Below are positions 1-10,880 of a stretch of 64,000 nt of DNA, piece by piece. Where the stretch lies: contig OX442315.1 of assembly GCA_949358305.1 (NCBI GenBank), forward strand, positions 12,240,427 through 12,304,426. The letters run 5' to 3'. The DNA is from Strigamia acuminata (taxonomy: Eukaryota; Arthropoda; Chilopoda; Geophilomorpha; Linotaeniidae). Within the stretch, counting starts at the first letter, position 1; each line of letters starts with the position of its first letter. Under the pieces are notes generated by a model that was given only the letters and a program-made list of their open reading frames with translations, was not told the DNA's origin and made no database searches. The position numbers and the translations under genes were made by a program.

Positions 1-1
1 C

Positions 2-1549
2 TTGCGCTCTCTCAAATGGCTGAACGGGATCTGCATTCTGCTCAAACCCAACGAGTCGCGGCTCAACGTGTTGTTCGAGTTCTGCGTTAAGGAACTCTTG
101 ACGCATCTGCACCGCAGCGCCACCAAGAACGTCGTGTTTTGTTTCACCCACTCGAGGGAGACCTTCTACAAGCCCGGAGACACCCGGCAGCCTTTGGGCG
201 AACTATTAACGAAGAACCAAATCGAAATTAACTTGACTAAGGACACCATGTATTCCATGGACAACGAGAGTTTCCGTTTCCTGTGTGCCGCCAATCAGGG
301 CATCGAGTTCAGAGAAAGCGTGAAGAAATCCTTCTGCGAAAGTTGGAACATTTCGGTGGAAGAAACCAACCGGCTCATCTCGCACTTTAAAAAACTCGAG
401 CCACACATCATCGACGACACGATTTCGTTGAACGACGCCAGACGAAACATCGTGTGCTTGACAAAACCAATCGCCGACATCAGTAAGAACATCCAGCAAA
501 ACCTGGCGATAATCAACGACAAAAGGGAGTTGCTGTCGTCCACCGAAGCGAGCGAACACGACCTTGTCAAGCTGTTGTTCGTGGACATCATAACGCTGGA
601 AACTGAGCCACTTAATCACCCCCGGACCGTGTGTGGCGCCGCGTCGTGCGTCAAGTACCACCCGGCGGCCGACGGAACCATCAGTTCCGTCCAATACGTA
701 GAACATTGTCACCCCCATTGTGGTTTGGTCGGTGTTGCAGTTAACATCGTGGGTGATGCTAGAATTAAAAAATGCTGGGCTATGAATGGCACTTTAAACT
801 GCCGTCAATGCGGTTGCTCTTGGGATCAGCATCTGCACATAACGTACGTTCAGACTCCGGTTGTTACCAAAATCACCGTGCAAGACGTGGAGACGAAGAT
901 CAGCGGGAAGAAAAGCGAGCGTCAACAAATCGAGGAGTTTATTTCCAAGTTGGACGAGATCCGGGTGGAGCAGGAGGAAGAGCAGAGGAAAATCATCGAA
1001 GTTAGCGTCAAGTTGGGCCAATATTTGAGCAAGAATGCAATTTTGGCGTACAACGACGTTCTGGGGAGATACATCGACCATTTGATAGAGAAGGAGGAGC
1101 AGAAAGTGGTCGTGGTTGGCAACGACGACGTGTTGAAGAGGTTGAAGTCGATGCGCGCGATGTACGAGGAGGAGGTTAAAGCTTTGATCACGGCGATGGC
1201 TCAACCGAATGCTGAGGAATTGAGTTTCAGTGAGTTCAAGACTCATTTGGCAGCTTTGTACGCGCTCAAGTACAACGGGGCGCAACTGCAAAATGCCATC
1301 GAGATGGCGTCGTCGTCTGGAGGCGAAAAGACGACGATGAATTACGAAAAATTCCACGTACCCAAGAACGAAAAGCGAGGTTATGGGCTTCACAGTGCTG
1401 CCCGATTCGAGTCGTGTGTTGAAACGACACAAGTTGTCATGACGGAAACTAGTAATGCTGGCTGTATTAGGAAATCGGTCCGATCGGTGACAAACATAAC
1501 AAAAAAAAATAAGAAAAAAAATAAGAAAAAAAAGAAATTCATGTTTTAA
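2..1549 (+). CDS. Large P-loop GTPase paralog A, C-terminal part (cut by window edge)
   Basis: This is the 3' part of a gene that begins left of the window; the frame is already open at base 2 with a Leu codon, so no start is present. It matches the intact copy at 10881-14599 from just after the DTPG switch motif to near the C-terminus. It keeps the FTHSR segment where a G4 motif would lie, a second Cys/His-rich block (HPRTVCG to QCGCSWDQHLH, about residues 205-280), and a charged coiled-coil region rich in Glu and Lys. The last 20 residues differ from the paralogs and form a lysine/asparagine run before the TAA, which suggests the original C-terminus was replaced or read through an A-rich stretch. 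The family is a large GTPase of unknown function; the biochemical role is inferred only from the G domain. Confidence 0.85.
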   Translation: MRSLKWLNGICILLKPNESRLNVLFEFCVKELLTHLHRSATKNVVFCFTHSRETFYKPGDTRQPLGELLTKNQIEINLTKDTMYSMDNESFRFLCAANQGIEFRESVKKSFCESWNISVEETNRLISHFKKLEPHIIDDTISLNDARRNIVCLTKPIADISKNIQQNLAIINDKRELLSSTEASEHDLVKLLFVDIITLETEPLNHPRTVCGAASCVKYHPAADGTISSVQYVEHCHPHCGLVGVAVNIVGDARIKKCWAMNGTLNCRQCGCSWDQHLHITYVQTPVVTKITVQDVETKISGKKSERQQIEEFISKLDEIRVEQEEEQRKIIEVSVKLGQYLSKNAILAYNDVLGRYIDHLIEKEEQKVVVVGNDDVLKRLKSMRAMYEEEVKALITAMAQPNAEELSFSEFKTHLAALYALKYNGAQLQNAIEMASSSGGEKTTMNYEKFHVPKNEKRGYGLHSAARFESCVETTQVVMTETSNAGCIRKSVRSVTNITKKNKKKNKKKKKFMF

Positions 1550-2020
1550 GTCTAAAAATGCACTTTCCAGTAGGGTTGTGTGCTTTTTTTTTTTGGCGAG
1601 TGCAAGGTATATTCAAGGTATATTTTTTTTACCATTAGTTAATATTATTCTGTTGTGTTTCTCCTGAAGAAAAATTTGTTTAAAATTGTTTGTTTTCTGC
1701 TTCACTTCCGCCAGGAAGCCAGCAGTACCCACTGACCAATGAGAATTAGTGTATTCTTTGGGCGAATAGCCTGCAACTGATTGAAATCTTTGTATTATGC
1801 TATTAGTAGAATTTGTATTACATGTGTTTGTTATTATAACAGGAATTCAAATTTACAAGAATGATTTATAGTACACAATTAATATTAAAGAAAATGTTTT
1901 ATATCTGTTATTTGTTTTTAAATACACACACATCAACTTTGTCGTACACATTTTATTTAGTCAAATCATGACACCATCGATTGATAAGTCTTATTCTATA
2001 GACAACACTTACAGCATTAC
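1550..2020. other. 3' flank of paralog A, no gene seen
   Basis: AT-rich non-coding DNA. Bases about 1655-1760 resemble the 3' flank of the intact paralog at about 15200-15300 (shared core around CGCCAGGAAG / CTGCCAGGAAG), so the duplication of these genes carried 3' flanking sequence with it. I see no other gene. Confidence 0.6.
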
Positions 2021-2449
2021 CCCACTTTAAGCCGCATGCTGGTATGTACTGTATAGGGGGCGTGTTATCTAGCGAGAAAAAGTATAACGTATTTCATACT
2101 AGACAACACTTGCAGCATTACCCCACTTTAAGCCGCACGCTGGTATATTGTACAGGTAGTGCGAGTTTTACCGGCAGACGATAAATTCCATTTTACAGGC
2201 ATACTGGTGAATAAAAATTTTTCTCAATGAGAATTTAGCCAAAACAAACATAAAAAGCATTTTTAAATGTCCAAAATGTAGGAAATTGGCCTAAATTTCT
2301 ATAAATTTATCCAAATTTTAATAATAATCTTCATCAGAATATCGGGTAAATTCCAACATACTTATTCATCCAGGCTCTTAAATAAAAAAAACACTAAAAT
2401 TTCCAAATGTTGGTATTCCCATGTACAGCGACATGCGGCTTAAAGTGAG
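2021..2449. mobile_element. Small inverted-repeat element (MITE-like)
   Basis: The sequence CACTTTAAGCCGCATG at 2023-2038 is found as its exact reverse complement at 2432-2447; the wider ends read CCCACTTTAAG and CTTAAAGTGAG and are each bordered by TA, which fits a TA target duplication. A further direct copy of the left end with one change lies at 2124-2139. No coding sequence is inside, so this would be a non-autonomous element. The superfamily is not decided. Confidence 0.55.
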
Positions 2450-2609
2450 TAATTAGATAGTTGCTACTTTAATTAATGAATTAACACAGTTATGATGCTA
2501 TGGTTTTTATTGCTATCAAATTGCAGAAAAAACGAAAGAAATTGAATGAACAATTATAGTAAGAGTGCTAAAGTTATACATTAGTCACAAAATTCGAAAT
2601 ACACGATTA
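2450..2609. other. Spacer, nothing seen
   Basis: AT-rich sequence between the inverted-repeat element and the proposed last exon of the minus-strand GTPase gene. No feature recognised. Confidence 0.5.
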
Positions 2610-2667
2610 CTATTGTACGTCGCCATCTGCTTGATCATCAGTTACATCTCCAGCCTGCTCGGTACTC
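2610..2667 (-). CDS. Proposed last exon of paralog B (acidic tail)
   Basis: On the minus strand a T-rich tract ending TTTAG precedes this segment. Joined in phase 2 to the donor at 2901 (GTAAGT), it stays open for 18 codons rich in Asp, Gln and Gly and ends in TAG. Donor, acceptor, phase and stop all agree, but without transcripts the exon remains a prediction. If unused, the protein ends at the TAA at 2898-2900. Confidence 0.45.
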
Positions 2668-5600
2668 CTAAATGAAAAAAAATACTTACATATAACTTAC
2701 ACTGTAAAAATAATGAAATAAACTTAAATATTTTTTATTATTGAACACAACAACCTCATTCATGCAATTAAAAAATGCAATTTTCTACAAAAAAAAATTA
2801 TTTTTGCATATGTGCATTTTGCCCGTGCGCATATTTTGACTTTTGCATATTTAGAAATGTTAACGCGAGCATAAAATCTCTTAATTGAAAACTCCACTTA
2901 CTCTCCACAAAAAATGGTTTTCATCGAGCGAATAGTCTTCACCATAAAGCCTTTTTTACTAGTTTTGGACTCGACTACTTGTTTCGATGCAAATCGACCA
3001 ACGCGCGCATTCCTGACGTCGTGGAACTTCTCGTAATTCTTCTTCTTTTCCCCTCCGCCGGTCGACGACGCCATCTCGATCGCCTGGTGCAGCTGCGCTC
3101 CGTTGTGCTTGAGCCTGTACAAACCAACCAAATGCGTCTGGAACTCGGCGAAAGTCAGTTCCCTCGCATTCGGCTGACCCATCGCCTTCTCCAAAGCCTT
3201 CACTTCTTCCTCGAACATCGCGCGCATCAACTTCAGCCTCTTCAACACGTCATCGTTGCCACCCACGACCACCGTCTGCTCCTCTTTCTCAATCAGATGG
3301 TCAACGTATCTCCCCAACACGTCATTGTACGGCAGAATTGCGTTCTTGCTCAAGTAACGACCCATCATCACGCTCACTTCCATTATTTTCTTCTGCTCGT
3401 CCTTCTGCTCCAGTGTAATTTCGTCCAACTTGAAAATAAACTCTTGAATTTGTTGACGCTCAGTTTTCTTTCCACTTATTTGTGTCTGTACGTCCCGCAC
3501 GGTGATTTTCATCGGAACAGGGATCTGAACGTACGTTATGTGCAGATGCTGATCCCAACAACAACCGCAATACTTTACAATTTAACTTCGCATTCATGGC
3601 GGAACAACCTTTAAGTCTCGCATCTCCCACGATATTAACTGGAACACCTTCTAAATAGCAGTGCGGGTGACAATGTTGGACGTATTGGACGTTACTGATG
3701 GTTCCGTCAGCCGCCGGGTGGTATTTGACGCACTTCGCAGCACCGCAGACGGTCCGGGGATGATCCAGTGGTTCGGTTTCCAGCTTTATGACATCCACGA
3801 ACAATAATTTCATGAGATCTTTTACGCTCGCTTCTGTGCTCGACAACATCTGACGCTTGTGTCTAATTGTTGCCAGGTTCTGCTGGATGTTCTTACTAAT
3901 GTCGGCGATTGGTTTGGTCAAACACACGATGTTTTGTCTGGCGTTGTTCAACGAAATCGTGTCGTTGATGATGTGCGGCTCGAGTTTTTTAAAGTGCGAG
4001 ATGAGCCGGTTGGTTTCTTCGACCGAAATATTCCAACTTTCGCAAAAGGATTTCTTCACGGTCTCTCTAAACTCGACGCCATGATTTGAGGCGCACAGGA
4101 AACGGAAACTTTCGTTGTCCATGCAATACATGGTATCTTTCTCCAAAGACAATTCGATATTATTCTTCCATAATAGTTCGCCCAGTGGTTGCCGTGTGTC
4201 GCCGGGCTTGTAGAACGTCTCCCTCGAGTGGGTGAAACAAAACACGACGTTCTTACTGGCGCTGCGATGCAGATGCGTCAAGAGTTCTTTGACGCAGAAC
4301 TCGAACAACACGTTGAGTCGCGACTCGTTGGGCTTGAGCAAGATGCAGATCCCATTCAGACATTTCAGTGAGCGCAAATACTCGAGTATTTTCTTGAAAT
4401 TCTCCTTGTCCTGCTCCACCCCGCGCACGTCGCCGATGCCGGGCGTGTCGATGAGTCGCAGCAAAGTGTTGCCGATGGGGAAAAGGTGCGCTTTCACGTC
4501 TTGAGTCGCAGATTGACCTGGTTCCAGCACTTCGTTGTCGTCGTGTCCGAAACGGATGGTGTGCGTTGTGTCGCTTTCATCGGTCAGTTGGAACAATGCT
4601 GAAGTTACCGAGTGTAATTCGCCTTTCGAGGCTGCGTCGAGGGAAGGAAACGCCAAATAATTGAGAAACGCGTTGATCCACGTGGATTTGCCGACTCCGG
4701 TCACTCCCAATATCAACACGTTGAGTTCGTTCAATGGAGGAATTTCGGACAATAGTTTTTTCAGTTGATATTTGCGGTAATGAATAAAGTCAGGGCCGTG
4801 TTGGTCATCGGTGCATCGAAAACTGAATTTTGCATACGGTGCTCCGCCGCACAAGCAGTAAAAGAATTCGTCAAATCCGTAACAAATTGTTTCTCTGCAC
4901 TTGTGGCAACACCATTTGCGGGTGTCTTTAGAGCAGGTGCCTTTAAAAGACCCTGGACATTTCAATTCCAATTCAGTTCTTTTCTGTGGTTTCGGACGGT
5001 CCTCGTGGGAGCCATAAATTTTTGCATAACAAGTGAATTTCTGTCGCAAATGTGTCGCGTATACATCGTTATCGACAACCTCTTGATTCCGTATCAAAGC
5101 AATGTGGGTGTTGGCTTCGTTTTCATCGATCTTTAAATCGGTTCGCACGTCAAGATCAATCGCTACGAACAAAGTTTCGACGTTGTTTGCTACAGATTGG
5201 TCGATCAGCTTGAGAAAATGGCTTTGGTTTTCGTTTTTAGACTTGGTATTGATCTGTTGACATTCAGATTGCAAAAACAAAATGCAAACTTCAGGTGACG
5301 ATGCTTTGATTTCATCTAATCCCTGGGATTGGTCTGACCCGATATAAGATACACCGAGGGATTGGAGCTTGTCGGCCAATTTGATCTTCCGTAACAGATT
5401 ATCGAACTCTTTCAACTGAATTTTAACGTCTTCCGATGGAAATTCGCAAGTGCTCGGCATTTCGACGCCTTCGTCACCGGATCGTACCGCTATTATCGTT
5501 TCCTTAAATTTGGTTCTCGATTTCAATTCTTCCTTTTCAACTTGCGATTTTAATTGCGCCATTTTGCGAAAACTCTCGACCGGTACGCAGTATTGGTGAG

Positions 5601-6577
5601 TCTCGAGTTTGTACATCAAATCGCTGATTTCCAGCTTCGTTTCCAACAATTCGGACATGGAAATTGTGAAATTCAAAATGGAGTTTTGATCCAAGTGTGA
5701 AACAGCTTCCTTCGTGCTCGTGCCGTTCAAATGATCGTCCAACACAGAGATAGGCATCAGAGCGTACATGATCGGTTTTCCTTTGCCACGATTTGCCTTT
5801 TTAACCATCCGCGGCAATTTCTCGAGCACTTTCAACGCTTCTTCTCCAGTCTTCGGTGAATTAGTCGCGGGTAGAATGTCGCTGAATATTTTAACCGAGT
5901 ACCATGTTTCACATTCACCGAGAATGGAATCTCCGACCTCGCAAATCCTCGTTTCGAATTTCCGTATTTCGTGATTCAGATCTTCGTTGATTTTTCGTCT
6001 CTTTTCTCCAGCGCTGTAATCATTTTCCTCCAACGTTATGACGGAATTTGCTCCGTAAGATATTCCCACAACGAAATGGGTGCTGAAATCCAGGTCCAGA
6101 TCGGGCAATTCGAAATGTGGATTTAATTCGTCGGTGAAAATCATTTTCTCCACTTCGGTTTGGATCGAGTAGACGATGGATTTTCGGGCTTTTTTGTTCG
6201 TCGGTTCGGTTTGCAGGTATTTCGCGTGTCCTTCGAGGTAAACGAGGTTTGCCATGATGCTTGCCCGCATTTCCGGCACGATGTTGAGCTTTTCGAATTT
6301 TTCCAAAATGTTATCTCTGTTGATGCAATTGAAATCGGATCCCGGTGTTTTGACTACTTCCGTCGCGCAGTCGGGAATCGGTTCGTTCAGCACGGAAAAT
6401 CCGACAAAAGAGTCCGTTTGGGCGTTGTAGAGGTCCCCGAGTCGTGCGAGACGACCAACGGCATTCCTCACGATGTTTTTGTCGTACGAAATGTCCATCT
6501 AACCACAGAAAAATAATTATAAACAATCATAAAATTAAAAATTGCTCAAAACTCACTTTTTGTTCACTCACTGCCAT
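2610..6577 (-). CDS. Large P-loop GTPase paralog B, one frameshift
   Basis: Minus-strand gene in three exons: a 21-base first exon (6577-6557, ATG to GAA CAA AAA, then GTGAGT), a long exon starting at 6498 with MDISYDKN, and a proposed short last exon 2667-2610. The long exon has an N-terminal region without a recognised domain, a Cys-rich block starting CPGSFKG just before the G domain, the P-loop GVTGVGKST (residues 598-606 counted from MDIS), the switch motif DTPGIGDVRG, a second Cys/His block, and a coiled coil. One extra base near 3569-3572 breaks the frame inside the second Cys block; the frame resumes and runs to about 2898. There a GTAAGT donor overlaps the first stop, and splicing to the acceptor at 2668 adds an acidic tail ending in TAG. 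Either a recent pseudogene or a sequencing/assembly error; otherwise it is nearly full length. Confidence 0.8.
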
Positions 6578-7085
6578 CTAGTGATAGAATTTAGAAATTG
6601 TTAAACTCTAACAACCTGTTGAATGGAAGTATCAAACGTTTTTATCTGCGAAAAAAATCTAAAATACCAAAATTACAGCTACCGGTAATTTTACTTTTAA
6701 ATATGTATACAACACACCTGCACGTGCTAATGCCCTCTCTCTCTGTTGAACAGATGAGATGAAGATGCCTATGATCGATATTAAAAAGCAATTGAATTAT
6801 TTTCACAAGTTGAATTCGGTATTTCTTCTCTCAAAGGAAGTGTTTGTCTGAAATGCCGAAATAAATATAATATTCGTGTACAAATATTAGAAGAAAGCAC
6901 TCACAATTGGCCATGTGTCTCGAGACGATGCATTCAATTATCGAAAGTAAACCTACGGGGATTCCCCAACAAAAAATGAATTATTCGACGAGAGGGTGCG
7001 CTCCCGCTACTTTTCACAGATTGGCTGGAATAAAATAAAGCCCAATCGCCGGTGTGAGCCTGTCGGCCTGCGACATTTAACCTTA
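6578..7085 (-). promoter_or_regulatory. 5' UTR and promoter region of paralog B
   Basis: This stretch is the reverse-complement counterpart of about 10430-10880 upstream of paralog C. Shared landmarks include GTAGCGGGAGCGCACCCTCT, the TCTCGAGAC segment followed by a GTGAGTGC donor, and the block ending in the exon with the ATG. These suggest non-coding 5' exons conserved between paralogs. I could not place a transcription start. Confidence 0.5.
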
Positions 7086-7489
7086 CGGTACTACTAAAGT
7101 GTAGAAATGTTTCATGCAAGCAGGAGGGGCAGCGACCTCTTAATAACTATTTTCTAAAATTTGTGTAGATAATTTTTAAATATTCAAAACTTTGTGTAAA
7201 TATTTTTTAAATATTTAAAAACTGCCGAAATATCTTTTAAATATTCAAATAAATTGTCTAAATGTTTTTAAAATACGTATTTATTTTATACTTTGTGTTT
7301 ATTCTTATGTTAATTGAAATAAATTAGTAGGAACGCACTCTCTGGGCCAGAATGGTTACTTCTTGTCTACACATGAAGACAATGGCGATACGCCTTACGG
7401 AGGTGATGCAATTCGTGCAAACGACGCCCACATGGCGTGCATACGAGATGAATCATCCTTCTGTCTTATTCTAAACTCCACTTCCTCTT
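7086..7489. other. AT-rich spacer
   Basis: Contains short AT-rich near-repeats of the type TTTTTAAATATT at 7165-7275. No gene or element recognised. Confidence 0.5.
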
Positions 7490-8938
7490 TCCAAAAGATG
7501 GTTTTAACCGAGCGCTTAGTCTGCACAGAGAAACCTTCCTTTCGTAGATTAGGACTCGACTACTTGTTTCGATTCAAATCGACCTGACGTCGTGGAACTT
7601 CTCGTAATTCTTCTTCTTTTCCACTCCGCCGTCGACGACGCGACCTCGATCGCCCGGTGCAGCTGCGCTCCGTTGTGCTTGAGCGTGTACAAACCAACCA
7701 AATGTGTCTGGAACTCGGCGAAAGTCAGTTTCCTCGCATTCGACTGACCCATCGCCTTCTCCAAAGCCTTCACTTCGTCCTCGAACATCGCGCGCATCGA
7801 CTTCAACCTCTTCGACATGTCGTCGTCGCCATCTACGAACACTTACTGCTCCTCCTTCTCAATGTATTTCCCCAATACGTCATTGGAGGGCATAATTGCG
7901 TTCTTGCTCAAATAACGACCCATCATCACGCTCACTTCTTATTTTGGCTGCCAAATTGCCATTTTTCTGTAAACAATGCTGCGATACAGACACCACCTGT
8001 TGTTGAAATATTACATCAAACTTTCTGCAGACAAATGGCGGCTCAGTTTTCTTTCCACTTAATTGTGTTTGTACGTCCCGCACGGTGATTTTTGACAGGA
8101 ACAGGGATCTGAACGTACGTTATGTGGAGATGCTGATCCCGACAACAACCGCATTTGACGCAATTCAACGTCCCATTCAAGGCGAAACAACCTTTAAGTC
8201 TTGCATCGCCCACGACATTAACTGGAATACATTCTAATTAGCAGTGCGGGTGACAATGTTGGGAACAATTTTACTTTACCGGCCACCTCTCAGATCATCT
8301 CCAAAATTTGGATTTAGGGGTGTGAAAGGTGAAAAATCGAATGGCGTTGACGGTTTTTGGGGCAAACGAAAACGGAAGCGGAAATCAGGAGAGTAACGAC
8401 CAGTTATACTACTTTCAATTGCCCTCACATGACACATTATTTAAATTTTTTAATTGCATTGTTAGCTGTCAGCATTGTTATGCAGGTGTTTTCTCTTTTC
8501 TTATTCAAGGGAGGCTTTGCCCCCCCCCTGAACCCCCCCTTTCCGCCCCCGCTCTTCCCAGACCCCCCTGCCCGCTAACATTGTGGAACCAGCGACGACG
8601 ACAGCAACAACAAAAATAATTGGCCATATGATTCCCTGCTTAACCTACAGCCATTAATCTCCTGATTTCCGGTTCCGTTTTCGTTTGCCCCCAAAACCGT
8701 CAACGCCATTCGATTCCCAACCCTTGACTACCCCTAAAACCAAATTGTGGAGATGATCTGAGAGGTGGCCGGTAAAGTAAAATTATACCCAATGGTGGAC
8801 GTATTGGATATTTGGACAGTACCGATGGTTCCACCGGCCACCGGGTGGTACTTGACGCGCGACACAGCACCGTAGACGGTACGGGGATGATCCAGTGGTT
8901 CGGTTTCCAGCTTTAAAACATCAACAAACAATAATTTC
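7490..8938 (-). pseudogene. Decayed GTPase paralog copy, C-terminal third
   Basis: On the minus strand, pieces of the C-terminal region of the large GTPase can be read in several frames: 8931-8790 (segment with HPRTVYG), 8250-8090 (remnant of the Cys/His block), 7940-7850 (the GRYLSKNAI..NDVLG segment, altered) and 7842-7549 (coiled coil and tail). The copy lacks the N-terminal and G domains, has several frame breaks, carries a roughly 100-base insert at about 7938-8042 (TTTTGGCTGCC..CAGACAAATGGCGG) and is split by a transposon at 8263-8789. A second transposon end at 8939 marks its 5' break. It cannot encode a working protein. Confidence 0.8.
8263..8789. mobile_element. Non-autonomous DNA transposon with long terminal inverted repeats
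   Basis: The left end (AATTTTACTTTACCGGCCAC.. from 8267) is matched in reverse complement by the right end up to 8784; the inverted repeats run for more than 100 bases on each side, through the block containing GGCGTTGACGGTTTT. The interior has C-rich runs near 8520-8575 and no coding frame. Flanks CAATGTTGG (8254-8262) and CAATGGTGG (8790-8798) look like a 9-base (or 8-base) target duplication with one change, and the GTPase pseudogene reads across the site. Superfamily undecided. Confidence 0.75.
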
Positions 8939-8990
8939 GGTATAATTTTATTTTATGGGCCACCTCTCAGATAATCTCCAAAAGAAAATT
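8939..8990. mobile_element. Single end of a second copy of the same transposon
   Basis: Begins GGTATAATTTTATTTTATGG and continues with CACCTCTCAGATAATCTCC, a diverged copy of the 8263-8789 terminus. The opposite end is not found nearby, so this is a truncated copy. It sits exactly where similarity to the GTPase pseudogene stops. Confidence 0.5.
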
Positions 8991-9104
8991 ATATCATCCA
9001 TTAAAATCAAATCATAAAAATTACAATTGTTTAAAATTGTTAAATTGTTTATTGGAATGAAATTGAAACAAATATAATGTTCATGTAGTAATATTACAAG
9101 ACAG

Positions 9105-9235
9105 GCACTTACAATTAGGATGTGTCTCGAGCCGGTACATTCAGATACCGAACCTAAACATGGGTTTTCACTTATTAAAGAAGGAGGTAGGTACACTCAT
9201 TCTCCGAAAGAGTGCGTTCCCGCTACTTTATTTTA
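9105..9235 (-). promoter_or_regulatory. Orphan copy of the GTPase upstream/5' exon region
   Basis: Diverged copy of the segment upstream of paralogs B and C: the TGTGTCTCGAG stretch beside a splice-donor-like site, and the GCGTTCCCGCTACTTT block, appear in the same order as at 6900-7020. Together with the pseudogene at 7490-8938 it shows that a whole gene unit was here and lost its middle. Confidence 0.5.
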
Positions 9236-10429
9236 ATTGGCGTAAACATAAACGAAAAAATAATATTTAAATATCAAATATTTAAAAAATACTTAATACT
9301 TAATACTTAATACAAATTTTTGAATATTTAAAAAGTATTTATAGAAATTGTTAAATATATAAAAAAAAATTTAATTAAATTTTAGAAAATTAAAAAAATA
9401 TTTTGACAAGTTTTAAAAGATTAAAAAAAATTTCAGCAATTCCGGAAAGTTGAACTAATGTGAATTGTGATTCTATTTATTTATTTATTTGTGGTTTGCA
9501 CTCCAAAAAAGTAAATTACAATAAAAAAAGGTTATTCAATGTAGTTTTGATTGTTTAGTATAAAATTGTGTATGCGTCGGTGGAGACGTTTACAATGATA
9601 TTTGCACTTGCATGCAGAATAAAAAAACATAGTTTCCCGGATGTCTATTGGACCTCGTGGTGCTTGGGAACCCTGACTGCATGAGCACTGGCACCAAATA
9701 GGCCATCAAATAAGCTTAATTTTTTAATTTCTTAACTGTTTAACTGAAATGGAGCCTTTAGAAATCACTGCCGGCTTAGACGAGTGGCCATTGTGCCTAC
9801 GTTTATTCACCACTGATGAGCACTGCCCACTGACACTACAGATTTATTAAGTCTCGAAAATTCGCACATCCGAATTTTTAGATAGCTTGCTGTCAATTAT
9901 AGGCCGGCGAGCCATCCGGTTATGTCGTTTGCAATTTTTTGCAATTCCATAATCTGTGCCAGGAGCCCAGAATCAGTCTAGCTGCATTCAAAAATTAAAA
10001 CATTTTATGTGCTAGTTCAATTTTAAAACAAAAATGACATCATTTCCTCTGTATAAAACTAAAATACAACTAAAACATAAATATAAAAATTTTGAATTGC
10101 AATTTCTGAAGAATTTACATTAAAATAGGTAACTCACATGTGAACATATGTTTAAGTTGTTTCTTTAATTTTTCACCATTTTTATTCAAACCATAAAATT
10201 TGGTATTTTTCTAACCAAGATTGATAATAAATATTATTTACATGCTTTATTAATTAATTTCTTCTTTCTCCATGTCATCTCCATGCTGTCATTGACCTCT
10301 GGTGCCAGTTGGTCATACCATTTTAAAATTTCTTCCTATGGTAATACCATTAAGGCATAAAAATTTTAAATCTCACTAAAAACAATAAACATTCCATGAG
10401 TTAAATGTCGCGGGCTGACGTCATTTTGT
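9236..10429. other. Intergenic, no gene seen
   Basis: AT-rich DNA with short low-complexity runs (for example the ATTTATTT run at 9475-9492 and AATACTTAATACTTAATAC at about 9288). Open frames are short and show no recognisable product. Confidence 0.5.
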
Positions 10430-10880
10430 TCCAGCTAATCTAAAAAAAAGTAGCGGGAGCGCACCCTCTCGTCGAATAATTCATTTTCTGTTGGGGAAAC
10501 CCCGTGTGTTTAGTTTCGATATTTGAATGTATCGTCTCGAGACTCATCGGTCATCGCCAATTGTGAGTGCTTTTTTCTAATATTTGTACACGAATATTAT
10601 ATTTATTTCGGCATTTCAGACAAACACTTCCTTTGAGAGAAGAAATATCGAATTCAACTTGTGAAAACAATTCAATTGCTTTTTAATATCGATCATAGGC
10701 ATCTTCATCTCATCTGTTCGACAGAGAGAAGGTAATATACGTGCAGGTGTGTGATATAAATATTTAAAAGTAAAACTAGCTTTAATTTTGGTATTTTAGA
10801 TTTTTTTTTAGCAGATAAAAGCGTTTGATACTCCACTCAACAGGTTGTTAGGGTTTACAATTTCTAAATTCTATCACTAG
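10430..10880 (+). promoter_or_regulatory. 5' UTR and promoter region of paralog C
   Basis: Inverted counterpart of the region upstream of paralog B. Visible splice signals: GCCAATT followed by GTGAGTGC near 10560, a CATTTCAG acceptor near 10620, GAGAAG followed by GTAATA near 10730, and TTTTTTAGCAG near 10812 leading into the exon that carries the ATG at 10881. The conserved order argues for a multi-exon 5' UTR. Confidence 0.5.

Noticed and set aside
206..1432. Antisense frames opposite GTPase paralog A (up to 212 codons)
   Set aside because: They are shadows of the coding strand and recur opposite every paralog; no independent start, splice or domain signal.
8329..8619. 96-codon plus-strand frame with a proline-rich end
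   Set aside because: It lies wholly within the inverted-repeat transposon and its proline run comes from C homopolymers.
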